Shown: piece after piece, positions 16,931 to 26,020 of the stretch
Position numbering within the stretch: position 1 is the stretch's first letter
How the letters are laid out: each line of letters starts with the position of its first letter
DNA from: Candidatus Poribacteria bacterium
Lineage (GTDB): Bacteria; Poribacteria; WGA-4E; PCPOR2b
Direction of reading: 5' to 3'
Assembly: GCA_028819845.1 (NCBI GenBank)
Contig: JAPPKS010000027.1
Span: 418,744-482,743 of the forward strand
Length of the DNA: 64,000 nucleotides
Program-made: the position numbers and the translations under genes
The notes under the pieces: model-generated
Databases searched by the model: none
Told to the model about the DNA's origin: nothing
The model's input: only the letters and a program-made list of their open reading frames with translations

Positions 16931-17230
16931 ATGCATCGTAGAAGATTGAGAACATCGAAAAAACTGACTCCAATTGCGTACTTTGTACTGGCGTTGTTCG
17001 TTAGCATGTTTTTGGTGACAGTATGGTTTTCCTCCTACCAAGACAAAACGATTGAAGAGGTGCGCGAGGAACTTGAGCCGCACAAGCATTTTTTGCTCGA
17101 CGAAATCAGCGAACTTGAAAGGCAGGAAGCGAAATTGACTTCGGTGAAGAATATACATAAAATCGCGAAAAAACTAAACATGATTCAATCTTCCGAGCCT
17201 GTCCAGATTCTTCAAGATGACAAAAACTGA
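16931..17230 (+). CDS. ftsL: FtsL/DivIC-like cell division protein
   Basis: A 99-residue bitopic protein with a basic N-terminus, one membrane segment (about residues 12-31, TPIAYFVLALFVSMFLVTVW) and a short periplasmic coiled coil rich in Glu/Leu (about 38-75). It ends with the KIAKKLNMIQ segment typical of FtsL. FtsL joins FtsB and FtsQ to activate septal peptidoglycan synthesis. Identity rests on topology, size and position between rsmH and ftsI. No clear ribosome site precedes the ATG. The 214 bases before it hold a TATAAT-like box (16746) but nothing firm. Confidence 0.78.
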   Translation: MHRRRLRTSKKLTPIAYFVLALFVSMFLVTVWFSSYQDKTIEEVREELEPHKHFLLDEISELERQEAKLTSVKNIHKIAKKLNMIQSSEPVQILQDDKN

Positions 17231-17251
17231 CGATTGTAAATCAAAAGAAAA

Positions 17252-18976
17252 ATGTTCAAACCTGCATATTATTCTCGAATTTTAAAGACGCTCATTGTGT
17301 TAGAAATTTGCATGGTCGCGCTAATTGCCCGACTTTTTCTGGTTCAATATGTTCAACGCGAGTCACACCTCGTGAACCTATGGATTACTAATCCAAAAGC
17401 TCAAGTTAAGCGCGGTAAGATTGTAGATCGGCACCGTAACGTATTTGCAATCCACCAGGACTTAGTTTCAGTCGTTGCGGATCCAAAGGTCATGAAAAAA
17501 ACACCGCACGAGGTCGCCGGCAAACTTGCACCTTTGTTAAAGACCTCAGCGTCCAAATTGCTGCCGGAACTTCGGAAAAAGGACAAAGAGTACGTCGTGC
17601 TCGCGCGGAATTTGGACTACAGTCTGCTGAAGGAACTTCGGGGGATAACGAAAGACATTTATGGATTGGATTATGAGGTTGGTGGAAAACGGCAATATCC
17701 TAGAGATGAATTGGGGTGCCACATAGTAGGGTATACGGATTTTCAGAGCAGGGGGATTGAAGGGATCGAGCATCAACACAATTCTCATTTGTCGCCGAAA
17801 ATTTTGGTATCGAAACCAGATGCGTCGGATGCCGATGACAGCGCAAGTGCTATTTCACATCTTCGTCCAGATCCGGCAGCGTATGGGCACAACGTTGTCC
17901 TTACGATAGATGAGTCCATCCAGTACATTGCAGAAAAGGAATTGATTGCCGGATGTAAGAAGTGGCGCGCCTTATCAGGATCGGTCATCGTCATGCACTC
18001 AAAAAGCGGTGAGATTCTGGCGATGGCGAACTATCCTAACTATGACCCAAACCAGTATTCTCGGAGTCAAGAGTTATCCAAACGAAATCTCTCGATTTGG
18101 GCGCAATATGAACCCGGTTCAGTGTTTAAGATTGTCACCGCTGCGGCAGCAATTAACGAAAACATTATGACAGCTGATTCGGAAGTGTATTGCGAAATGG
18201 GTAAATTCCGTTTGCCGAATGGGCATGTCATCAACGATATTAAGCCAAACGCTTGGCTAACCCTCACGGAAGTGATTCAAAAATCGAGCAATATCGGCAT
18301 CTTGAAGATTGCGAGTAGGCTCGGAAAGGAGCGGTTGGAGGATTATACTCGGCGGTTCGGCTTTGGACAGAAAACTGGCATTGATTTGCCCTTCGAGCAA
18401 GACGGCAGTCTGAGAGGATTTCGCAAGTGGGATGGTTATTCTATGGCAACGGTGCCTTTCGGCCAGGGAATTTCCGGGACGGCAATTCAAATGTTGAATG
18501 CCATGAACGCAATCGCCACGGGCGGAATGCTGCTACAGCCTTACGTGACCCAACAGATTCTCGATAAAGATGGCCGTCAGTTAAAGCGTTTTCACCTGAC
18601 AAAGATGCGCCGTGTGATATCGCCCGAAACCGCGGAGATTATCACAGATATGCTCGTCAAGGTCACAGAACTAGGCGGCGGCTTTCATGCACGGGTAGGG
18701 GGATACCGCGTAGCCGGTAAAACTGGTACGGCACAGAAGGCGGAAAAAGGTAGAGGGTATGTGGATGGCAAAGTCATTACAAGTTTTGCAGGTTTCCTTC
18801 CAGCAGAAGATCCACTGATATCAATTATTGTAGTTGTTGACGAACCCGCAGGTGCACCGCTAAGTAGTCGAGTGGCTGCACCAATTTTCCGGGAGATTGC
18901 CAATCCCGTGATGCGTTACCTGACCCAGAAGGATCTTTTCGCCCAAAGAAACACGAACGGCTATGATACGAATTGA
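17252..18976 (+). CDS. ftsI: Penicillin-binding protein, septal transpeptidase (FtsI-like)
   Basis: A 574-residue class B PBP. One N-terminal membrane anchor (about 10-32) is followed by the PBP dimerisation domain beginning at KRGKIVDRHRNVFA. The transpeptidase domain has S290 in SVFK, the SSN triad at 345-347 and the KTG motif near residue 490 (AGKTGTAQ). It cross-links peptidoglycan at the septum. It lies 21 bases after ftsL. It lacks a C-terminal PASTA domain. Position between ftsL and murE favours FtsI over the elongation PBP2. Confidence 0.92.
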   Translation: MFKPAYYSRILKTLIVLEICMVALIARLFLVQYVQRESHLVNLWITNPKAQVKRGKIVDRHRNVFAIHQDLVSVVADPKVMKKTPHEVAGKLAPLLKTSASKLLPELRKKDKEYVVLARNLDYSLLKELRGITKDIYGLDYEVGGKRQYPRDELGCHIVGYTDFQSRGIEGIEHQHNSHLSPKILVSKPDASDADDSASAISHLRPDPAAYGHNVVLTIDESIQYIAEKELIAGCKKWRALSGSVIVMHSKSGEILAMANYPNYDPNQYSRSQELSKRNLSIWAQYEPGSVFKIVTAAAAINENIMTADSEVYCEMGKFRLPNGHVINDIKPNAWLTLTEVIQKSSNIGILKIASRLGKERLEDYTRRFGFGQKTGIDLPFEQDGSLRGFRKWDGYSMATVPFGQGISGTAIQMLNAMNAIATGGMLLQPYVTQQILDKDGRQLKRFHLTKMRRVISPETAEIITDMLVKVTELGGGFHARVGGYRVAGKTGTAQKAEKGRGYVDGKVITSFAGFLPAEDPLISIIVVVDEPAGAPLSSRVAAPIFREIANPVMRYLTQKDLFAQRNTNGYDTN

Positions 18977-19032
18977 GGGAACGGTGTGAGGTAATTCCCG
19001 ATTTGTCTGTCTGAAACTGCAGGTACCACGAT

Positions 19033-20517
19033 GTGAATCTCCAAAAATTACTCCGCGGTGTGGACGTACTCTCTTCAGTTGGCGATTTCGATCGAGAAGT
19101 TAATTGCATTGTTAGCGATCATCGCAAGGTGCAGCCAGGATGCGCCTTCATATGTTACGAAGGTATTAAAGTTGACAGCCACACGTTTATTCAACGGGCA
19201 ATTCAAAATGGTGCAAATGTAGTAGTCGGTGAAAAACTACCCCCAAAAGACCTTCCGCCAAATGCGACCTACATTCAAACACCGAACGGACGAATTGCGC
19301 TGTCGGTAATCTCAGCCAATTGGCACCATACCCCCGCCGCTAAACTGAAGCTAGTCGGAATAACTGGCACAAACGGTAAGACCTCGACGGCATTCTTCGT
19401 GCATTCCATCTTCAAAACCGCTGGGATCAAATCTGCAATTATGGGAACAGTTAGTCACCGTTACGGCGATGTGACCGTTCCGGCGGCGACTACAACCCCT
19501 GATCCGCTTGTCTTGCATGGGCTATTCGCCAAAATCGTTAATGCTGATATAGGGTATGCCATCATGGAAACGTCATCGCAAGGACTAGCGCAGCATCGGT
19601 TGGCGGGGCTTACGTTTGAAACGGCTGTGTTCACAAATTTGACACAGGATCACCTGGACTACCACCGTACGATGGAAAACTACCTGAATGCGAAGCTCAT
19701 GCTATTTCAGCAGCTTCGAACGAAAAATGGGATGGCGATTCTCAATACAGATGACGAAGTTTATGATTTTATTCGACAGCGAATAAACTTAACCTTAGGT
19801 CACGACAATATCTTGACTTACGGGCTGCAACGCCGAGCCCATCTTACCGCTCGTGACGTGAAATCAACGCTTAACGGTCTCATTTTTACCGCCGTGACGC
19901 CATCGGGCAACATTCGCGTTAAACTGCGCTTGTTAGGCGATTATAATCTTTACAACGCACTTGCCGCAATTGGGGTAGGCTTGCATCACGGATGTTCTCT
20001 TCAGACAATCAAAGAAGGACTAGAATCGACCGTAGTGCCGGGGAGATTTGAGCGGGTTGATAAAGGGCAGGATTTCGCCGTGATTGTAGATTATGCGCAT
20101 ACCCCGGACGGTCTCGAAAACCTTCTGGCGGCCGCACGAAAGATTACTAACGGGCGGTTAATTTGCGTGTTCGGCTGCGGCGGGGATCGAGATTCAGGTA
20201 AACGTCCGAAGATGGGGATGATTTCTACGGCAATCGCAGATTGCAGTGTAATCACCTCCGACAACCCGCGTACCGAAGACCCCGAATTGATTATCGCCGA
20301 TATTGTGAATGGATTGCCAGATGGTGCGAACCATGTTGAGATCGTGAATCGGAAAGCTGCAATCAAGCATGCGATAGAGATGGCTGAACCCGGGGATCTT
20401 GTGGCAATTGCGGGAAAAGGACATGAGTCTTATCAAGAAATTAATGGGCAACGTTTCCATTTCGATGACCGCGAAATTGCCTCCTCGTCTCTTGAACTGT
20501 TGAAGTTGAGCAAATGA
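19033..20517 (+). CDS. murE: UDP-MurNAc-L-Ala-D-Glu:meso-diaminopimelate ligase
   Basis: Adds the third stem-peptide residue in peptidoglycan synthesis. The 494-residue protein has the ATP loop GITGTNGKTST near residues 110-120, the Mur-ligase DHLDYH segment and, near 409, DNPRTEDP. That DNPR motif is the established indicator of meso-diaminopimelate rather than lysine. The start is GTG at 19033; the overlapping ATG at 19031 is followed at once by a stop. Next in the cluster comes an alpha/beta hydrolase, then an unusual MurF. Confidence 0.95.
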   Translation: MNLQKLLRGVDVLSSVGDFDREVNCIVSDHRKVQPGCAFICYEGIKVDSHTFIQRAIQNGANVVVGEKLPPKDLPPNATYIQTPNGRIALSVISANWHHTPAAKLKLVGITGTNGKTSTAFFVHSIFKTAGIKSAIMGTVSHRYGDVTVPAATTTPDPLVLHGLFAKIVNADIGYAIMETSSQGLAQHRLAGLTFETAVFTNLTQDHLDYHRTMENYLNAKLMLFQQLRTKNGMAILNTDDEVYDFIRQRINLTLGHDNILTYGLQRRAHLTARDVKSTLNGLIFTAVTPSGNIRVKLRLLGDYNLYNALAAIGVGLHHGCSLQTIKEGLESTVVPGRFERVDKGQDFAVIVDYAHTPDGLENLLAAARKITNGRLICVFGCGGDRDSGKRPKMGMISTAIADCSVITSDNPRTEDPELIIADIVNGLPDGANHVEIVNRKAAIKHAIEMAEPGDLVAIAGKGHESYQEINGQRFHFDDREIASSSLELLKLSK

Positions 20518-20561
20518 AAAACCTGCCCCGATGGTGCAGTCCATGCCGGTTTTAGCTTTTT
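20518..20561 (+). terminator. Terminator-like hairpin after murE
   Basis: AAAACC (20518-20523) pairs with GGTTTT (20548-20553) around an inner ATGG-TGCAGT-CCAT hairpin, and a five-T run follows at 20557-20561. If active it would split the cell-wall cluster into rsmH-murE and hydrolase-mraY transcripts. Confidence 0.4.
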
Positions 20562-20728
20562 AATTTCGCTAAACCGATTAGCGCGAATGTTACTGGACTA
20601 CTTGCCCGCTTGCAAGATTATGGTGCAACCGAACAAAGGTGATCCAATAACGTTAGGTAGGTGGGCAGGAATTTTTGAAGTTAACGGCAACCCGTTGCAA
20701 GATTAGTACGTTACAATTGAGCGAAAAG

Positions 20729-21487
20729 ATGAATGTCGAGATTGACGGCCTAAATGTTTTTTACGAAGTTGGAGGGTCGGGTGCATCTGTCGTTCTGCTT
20801 CATGGATGGGGCGGCAATTCAGAAAGCTTCAAACCTGTCTTTGATTATCTCATCAACAATTATAAAACCTATACGTTGGATCTGCCCGGATTTGGCAACA
20901 GCGATTTGCCGCCTTGTCCTTGGGGCGCCGATGACTACGCGAGATTAATTTTAGGCTTTTTCGAAAAGCTTCAAATTGATAAAGCGAACATTATAGCACA
21001 TTCCTTCGGTGGACGGATTGCTATCGTGCTAGCAGCCGAACAACCAGAAAAAGTGGAAAAGCTAGTCCTAGTTGGTAGCGCCGGAATAATACCGCGGCGT
21101 ACGGTCAAATACCATGTGCGAGTGTCAATTGCCAAGATGGGAAAACTGTTGTTTGCACCGCAGCTATTCGGAACTTTCGGAGTAAGAGGCAGGAACGCTA
21201 TTTCTAGATTGGTCGGCTCGAAGGACTATCAAGATGCAGGTGAATTGCGCGGGACATTTGTGAAAGTTGTCAATGAAGATTTAAAGCCGCGATTGCCCAA
21301 AATCAGAGCATCGACTTTGCTTGTCTGGGGAGAGAAAGACACGGCGACGCCAATTTCACATGCGAAAATAATGGAAAAAGAGATTGAAGATGCAGGATTG
21401 GTCGTTCTGCAAAATGCGGGGCATTTTTCTTATCTAGATAATTTCCCGCAGTTTTGCCGAATTGTTTCTAGATTCTTGGGAAAATAG
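20729..21487 (+). CDS. Alpha/beta hydrolase in the cell-wall cluster
   Basis: A 252-residue alpha/beta-hydrolase-fold protein. The oxyanion region is VVLLHGWGGN, the nucleophile is Ser92 in AHSFGGR, the acid is probably the Asp of WGEKDTATP, and the base is His in NAGHFSYLD. The ATG at 20729 matches where relatives begin; an in-frame TTG at 20675 would add 18 residues. Two bases separate its stop from the murF start, so the two are surely co-transcribed. It may be an esterase or amidase acting on an envelope precursor, but the substrate is unknown. Its insertion between murE and murF is not standard. Confidence 0.85.
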   Translation: MNVEIDGLNVFYEVGGSGASVVLLHGWGGNSESFKPVFDYLINNYKTYTLDLPGFGNSDLPPCPWGADDYARLILGFFEKLQIDKANIIAHSFGGRIAIVLAAEQPEKVEKLVLVGSAGIIPRRTVKYHVRVSIAKMGKLLFAPQLFGTFGVRGRNAISRLVGSKDYQDAGELRGTFVKVVNEDLKPRLPKIRASTLLVWGEKDTATPISHAKIMEKEIEDAGLVVLQNAGHFSYLDNFPQFCRIVSRFLGK

Positions 21488-21489
21488 TC

Positions 21490-23163
21490 ATGTCCGATTT
21501 TATCAACTATTCTGCGCTGCTTGTAATTCCGGCTATTTTAGTGTGGCTGGCGAGGGCAGTTGTTCGAACCATTCGTGCGCTCCATATTCTCCAATTAGAA
21601 GGATACAAAAGCGGACGGTTTTTGGGTTGGTTAATTAATCACCCGAAACGGTTGATTGATGTCCGGGAGACTGTAGTTATTGGCTGTCTTATCATTCTAA
21701 CACTAATCCTCATTCCCTTTGACATAAAAACGCTAGTTTTGCCTTTTATAATCTTGACTTGGATTGCAATTGAAACATACTTTACCGCAAAAGAGAATAG
21801 ATTCAAAGCGAAGAAGCCTCTGGTTTACACAGCGCGAGCAAAACGGGTATTTGGGCTAGCTTTAATACTTCTCGCCGCCGCGGTCTTATCATTTTTGTGG
21901 TTAAACGGCGGTTTATCCTTATGGCGGCTATCGGCGCTTCAACTTTACCCGCAATTTACGGCATTACTCATATTCACATTTATTTTGAATCAACTCGCCG
22001 CTATCAATCTGACCGCAGCTAATCTCGTAATCTATCCCTTAGAACGTACAATTAACCAAAGTTACCTACGGTCGGCCCGCAGAAAAATGAAAAATCTCCA
22101 TCCGAAGGTAATTGGAATCACGGGCAGTTATGGCAAAACAAGCACAAAGTACATTCTTAACTCGATGCTCTCGCAAAAATTCAATGTATTAATGACTCCC
22201 GACAGTTACAACACTCCTATGGGGATTTGCAAAGTGATAAGGGGTCAACTTGAAGCGGATCACGAGATATTTATAGTAGAAATGGGAGCGTATAAAAGGG
22301 GCGATATTGCGGAATTGTGCCGATTAGTATACCCAGAAATCGGGATACTTACCGCGGTAGGTGCGCAGCATCTGGAACGGTTCAAAAACATTGAAAACAT
22401 TGCACGCACAAAATATGAGCTGATTGAGTCACTGCCTGAAGATGGCACTGCGGTTTTCAATGATGATAATGAATATTGTTCGAAACTTGCGGATAAAACA
22501 TCCATCAAAACCGCCAGGTACGCAGTGGATAGACTCGATGAAAAGGTCGGATTGACGGCGCGTGGAATTGAAAATACTCGAAGCGGACTTACCTTCATTA
22601 TCGAAAAACCTTCGGGCGAAACTTGTAGGGTAGTAACCAAGCTGCTTGGGCGTAATAACGTTTATAATATTTTGGCTGCTGCTACAGTTGCTTTAGAATG
22701 TGGGCTGACGTTGGATGAAGTTAGCCAAGCAACATGCATGCTCGAACCTATTCCTCACAGATTGCAGTTAATCAATGGCGCTGGCGGCGTAACCGTTATT
22801 GATGATGGGTTCAATGCTAATCCGGTGGGGGCTAAAGCGGCGCTTGAAGTGTTAGAAGGGTTTAGTGACGGCAGAAAAATCCTCGTTACACCGGGCATGG
22901 TAGAGCTAGGTAACATGGAATTCGACGAAAACCGAACTTTCGGCCTGGAAGCCGCCAACGTATGTGACTTCGTCATCTTGGTCGGCCCCGTGCAAACCAA
23001 ACCCATCTTGGAAGGGTTAGAAACTGCTGGGTATCCTAAAGAGAAGATTCTGCAAGTTGAAAGCCTGCCGCGGGCATCGGAATCTTTGAAGCAAATCTTA
23101 AAATCCGGCGATGTAGTATTATTTGAAAATGACCTTCCAGACAGCTACAGCGAGGGAGTTTGA
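21490..23163 (+). CDS. murF: MurF-like Mur ligase with N-terminal membrane domain
   Basis: A 557-residue protein. The C-terminal two thirds form a Mur ligase: the ATP loop GITGSYGKTSTKY near 209, the NTPMGI segment, the VEMGAYKRGDI block (MurF-like) and the DDGFNANP segment of the C-terminal domain. The normal MurF N-terminal UDP-substrate domain is missing. In its place are about five hydrophobic helices (near 6-25, 60-78, 79-97, 117-137 and 152-172). It probably adds D-Ala-D-Ala to the UDP-MurNAc-tripeptide (or lipid form) at the membrane, given ddl and mraY directly downstream. Which substrate it takes is inference. Confidence 0.82.
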   Translation: MSDFINYSALLVIPAILVWLARAVVRTIRALHILQLEGYKSGRFLGWLINHPKRLIDVRETVVIGCLIILTLILIPFDIKTLVLPFIILTWIAIETYFTAKENRFKAKKPLVYTARAKRVFGLALILLAAAVLSFLWLNGGLSLWRLSALQLYPQFTALLIFTFILNQLAAINLTAANLVIYPLERTINQSYLRSARRKMKNLHPKVIGITGSYGKTSTKYILNSMLSQKFNVLMTPDSYNTPMGICKVIRGQLEADHEIFIVEMGAYKRGDIAELCRLVYPEIGILTAVGAQHLERFKNIENIARTKYELIESLPEDGTAVFNDDNEYCSKLADKTSIKTARYAVDRLDEKVGLTARGIENTRSGLTFIIEKPSGETCRVVTKLLGRNNVYNILAAATVALECGLTLDEVSQATCMLEPIPHRLQLINGAGGVTVIDDGFNANPVGAKAALEVLEGFSDGRKILVTPGMVELGNMEFDENRTFGLEAANVCDFVILVGPVQTKPILEGLETAGYPKEKILQVESLPRASESLKQILKSGDVVLFENDLPDSYSEGV

Positions 23164-23304
23164 ACAATTTAGGTAACACTGAACACATCATCAGTGTACC
23201 GGGTTTTGTGATAGTTGGGCGTAAATTCACGGCAACGCCAAAGTGTCACCGCTTCCAGAGCCAAGGCGCAGCATTTCGAGCCAAGAAAGGAATCAATTAA
23301 GGGG

Positions 23305-24498
23305 ATGCGGAAAAAAAATGTCGCCGTAATTTTCGGCGGCCGTTCGCCGGAGCACGAAGTTTCCATTGTAACGGCTCATCAGGTTCTTGCCGCTCTAAAA
23401 GGAAGATACAAGGTAACACCCATCTACATTACGAAAACCGGTGAGTGGTTAACAAGCAATAATTTTCTTGAATTGGACACTTTTACGCGCGGGGATCTTC
23501 CGAATGACGCCAACTCGGACAAAGTTATCATAGAATTCGGGCAAAAACCACGGTTTCGGGCATCTAAACGTGGATTTGGGCGATTTCAACGGTGTAAACT
23601 CATGCCGGTCGATGTCGTATTTCCGGTAATACACGGGGCTCACGGTGAGGATGGAACGCTGCCGGGATTGCTGGAACTCATGAATATTCCCTACATTGGA
23701 GCAGGAGTGCTTGGATCGGCGGTGGGAATGGACAAAATTGTCATGAAAGCAATCCTTAAGGAGGAAAATCTCCCGGTTGTGTCATACTTGTGGTTCACGA
23801 AGAAAGAGTTGGAAGCTAATCCGGAACGCGCCGCAAAAAAGGTTGAACATAACCTAAATTACCCTGTGTTCGTTAAACCGGCAAACTCCGGCTCCAGCAT
23901 CGGAGTAAGCCAAGTTCAAAATCAGGGCAATCTTAAGTCGGCTCTTGATCTGGCGTGCCAATACGACATGCGTGTTATTGTAGAAGAAGGATTAGAGGAC
24001 GCAATAGAGATCAATTGCTCGGTAATGGGTAGCTACGATTTAGCTGCGTCCGTATGTGAACAACCGGTGTCTTCCGGTGAATTCCTGAGTTTTGACGATA
24101 AGTACGTTCACGATGAAAGTAAAATTTCTGGCATGGCGGGTGCTGACCGAACGATCCCTGCGCCAATTTCGCCCGAGCTAACTTCGAAAATCCAAGATTT
24201 AGCCAAGCGCACCTTCGAAGTTCTCGACTGCAAGGGTATCGCGCGGGTTGACTTCCTGGTTGGAAAGGGCGAGATACCCATTGTAAATGAAATCAATACT
24301 ATTCCCGGCTCATTTAGTTTTTACTTATGGGAACGCGAAAATGTCGATTTCCCGCTGTTAGTCGACAATCTGATTGAACTCGCTTTTGAAGTGTATGCAG
24401 AGCGAAACAGCGTTTCATATTCTTACGGTGCTAATCTTCTGAGTCGGCTGAATCTCAAATCAGGCAAAATCAATTCGGGCGCGGGCGTGAAAAATTAG
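23305..24498 (+). CDS. ddl: D-alanine--D-alanine ligase
   Basis: An ATP-grasp enzyme that makes the D-Ala-D-Ala dipeptide for MurF. The N-terminal VAVIFGGRSPEHEVSIVTA, the DGTLPGLLELMNIPYIGAG segment and the C-terminal VNEINTIPGSFSFYLWE motif are diagnostic. I chose the ATG at 23305 (397 residues), where homologues begin; the open frame extends 30 codons upstream without homology. It follows murF by ~140 bases. The end of the protein is slightly longer than usual. Confidence 0.93.
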   Translation: MRKKNVAVIFGGRSPEHEVSIVTAHQVLAALKGRYKVTPIYITKTGEWLTSNNFLELDTFTRGDLPNDANSDKVIIEFGQKPRFRASKRGFGRFQRCKLMPVDVVFPVIHGAHGEDGTLPGLLELMNIPYIGAGVLGSAVGMDKIVMKAILKEENLPVVSYLWFTKKELEANPERAAKKVEHNLNYPVFVKPANSGSSIGVSQVQNQGNLKSALDLACQYDMRVIVEEGLEDAIEINCSVMGSYDLAASVCEQPVSSGEFLSFDDKYVHDESKISGMAGADRTIPAPISPELTSKIQDLAKRTFEVLDCKGIARVDFLVGKGEIPIVNEINTIPGSFSFYLWERENVDFPLLVDNLIELAFEVYAERNSVSYSYGANLLSRLNLKSGKINSGAGVKN

Positions 24499-24546
24499 GC
24501 GCCCGATTAAACTTAACATCAAATCTCAATCTCCCAATTTATTACG

Positions 24547-25650
24547 ATGTTTTACTACCTATTTTTTGAACTATTAACAGACGTTTTTTCGCCTTTTAAC
24601 GTCTTCCGGTATATTAGCTTTCGGGCAATCTATGCGACGGTAACGGCGTTGTTGATTGCTTTGGTTTTTGGCCCGCTTGTCATTCGACATCTTCGCCAGT
24701 TGAAGATTGGCCAGTACATCCAGGAGGATGGCCCCCAAAGCCACGTTATCAAGGCTGGTACGCCGACAATGGGCGGTGTGTTAGTTATCTCGTCCGTGTT
24801 GATTTCAACGCTTCTGTGGGCGCGGTTGGATCAACCTTATATCTTCCTGTTAGCGTTGAGTTTACTATGGTTTGGCGGCATCGGTTTTCTTGATGATTTT
24901 CTTAAAATCTCAAGGAAACAGTCGCTTGGTTTGCGGGGCTGGCACAAAATCTTCCTTCAAACGATTGGCGCCTTAGCTATCGCTTTTTATCTTTACCATT
25001 GGGGTCCCGCCCCGAAGGACGACCTGGCAACGAGAACATCAATTATCATCCCATTTTTCAAGCAACTTCGCCCGAATCTTGAGTTTTTATTTATTCCATT
25101 CGCTACAATCGTAATCGTGGGAACTTCCAACGCTGTAAACTTGACAGATGGGCTTGACGGCCTAGCGATCGGTTGTACATTGTTTGTGGCAGCCACGTTT
25201 GGCGCATTGGGATATTTGACGACGCATCAACAGTTGGCAAGTTATTTGGACATTGCACACCTACCCGCAAGCGGAGAGGCGGTTGCAATCTTCTGTGCGG
25301 CGCTCATCGGGGCGGGCTTGGGATTCTTGTGGTACAATTGCCATCCGGCACAGGTCATGATGGGAGATACAGGCTCATTGGCGCTCGGCGGTGCGCTGGG
25401 TACGGTCGCCATTCTGGCAAAAGCGGAGATTCTGCTAGTACTTGTCGGCGGTATCTTCGTTGCGGAAATACTCTCCGTCATTATTCAAGTATGGTCGTAT
25501 CGGACGCGGAAAAAGCGTGTGTTCAAGATGTCGCCTTTACACCACCATTTTGAACAAATCGGTTGGAAGGAATCGAAAATCGTCATTCGATTTTGGATTG
25601 TTGCATTCATACTTATGCTAATGGCATTAAGCACGCTCAAGCTTCGGTGA
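24547..25650 (+). CDS. mraY: Phospho-MurNAc-pentapeptide transferase
   Basis: MraY moves phospho-MurNAc-pentapeptide from UDP to undecaprenyl phosphate, giving lipid I. The 367-residue polytopic membrane protein has about ten hydrophobic helices. It carries GTPTMGG near residue 75, the catalytic LDDFLK, NLTDGLDGLAIG, MGDTGSLALGG and the C-terminal SPLHHHFE motif. It is the last cell-wall gene here; murD, ftsW, murG, murC, ftsQ, ftsA and ftsZ are not downstream. Confidence 0.96.
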   Translation: MFYYLFFELLTDVFSPFNVFRYISFRAIYATVTALLIALVFGPLVIRHLRQLKIGQYIQEDGPQSHVIKAGTPTMGGVLVISSVLISTLLWARLDQPYIFLLALSLLWFGGIGFLDDFLKISRKQSLGLRGWHKIFLQTIGALAIAFYLYHWGPAPKDDLATRTSIIIPFFKQLRPNLEFLFIPFATIVIVGTSNAVNLTDGLDGLAIGCTLFVAATFGALGYLTTHQQLASYLDIAHLPASGEAVAIFCAALIGAGLGFLWYNCHPAQVMMGDTGSLALGGALGTVAILAKAEILLVLVGGIFVAEILSVIIQVWSYRTRKKRVFKMSPLHHHFEQIGWKESKIVIRFWIVAFILMLMALSTLKLR

Positions 25651-26020
25651 CAGGTGGGACCAGCATTCCCATGCGAGATTTACCTGCGATTCTCGGATTC
25701 GCCCGAATTCCGGTTTTGAATTGATGTTTGCCGTTTGGCGCAGCCTTTTCCCGCTATATCTACTCCAAAATTCTTATTCCCATTTGAATCCTTGGGCTTG
25801 CAACGCCATACATGCTGATTTCTGAGCTAAGCCCTGCCCGGTCCAATTACACATCACGCGACGCGGCGGCGCAAGTTAGTGCCGTGTATCACGGCGGGTA
25901 ATTGAGATTCATCGCCTTTTAAGAATTTCGTATTGAATTCCAATGCGCCTGCTTTTTCTGAGATGCATCGACGGCGGCATGGGATGAAGGACTCGTTTTT
26001 TGAGCCTTTTAGGTTAGAGC
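25651..26020. other. 370-base intergenic region between mraY and lnt
   Basis: No gene or RNA is recognised. One small hairpin, GCCGTG-TAT-CACGGC (25881-25895), is present without a following T-run. This gap marks the end of the cell-wall cluster. Confidence 0.4.

Noticed and set aside
16868-17158. Minus-strand 96-codon frame over ftsL
   Set aside because: It is antisense to a well-placed ftsL gene and has no family resemblance.
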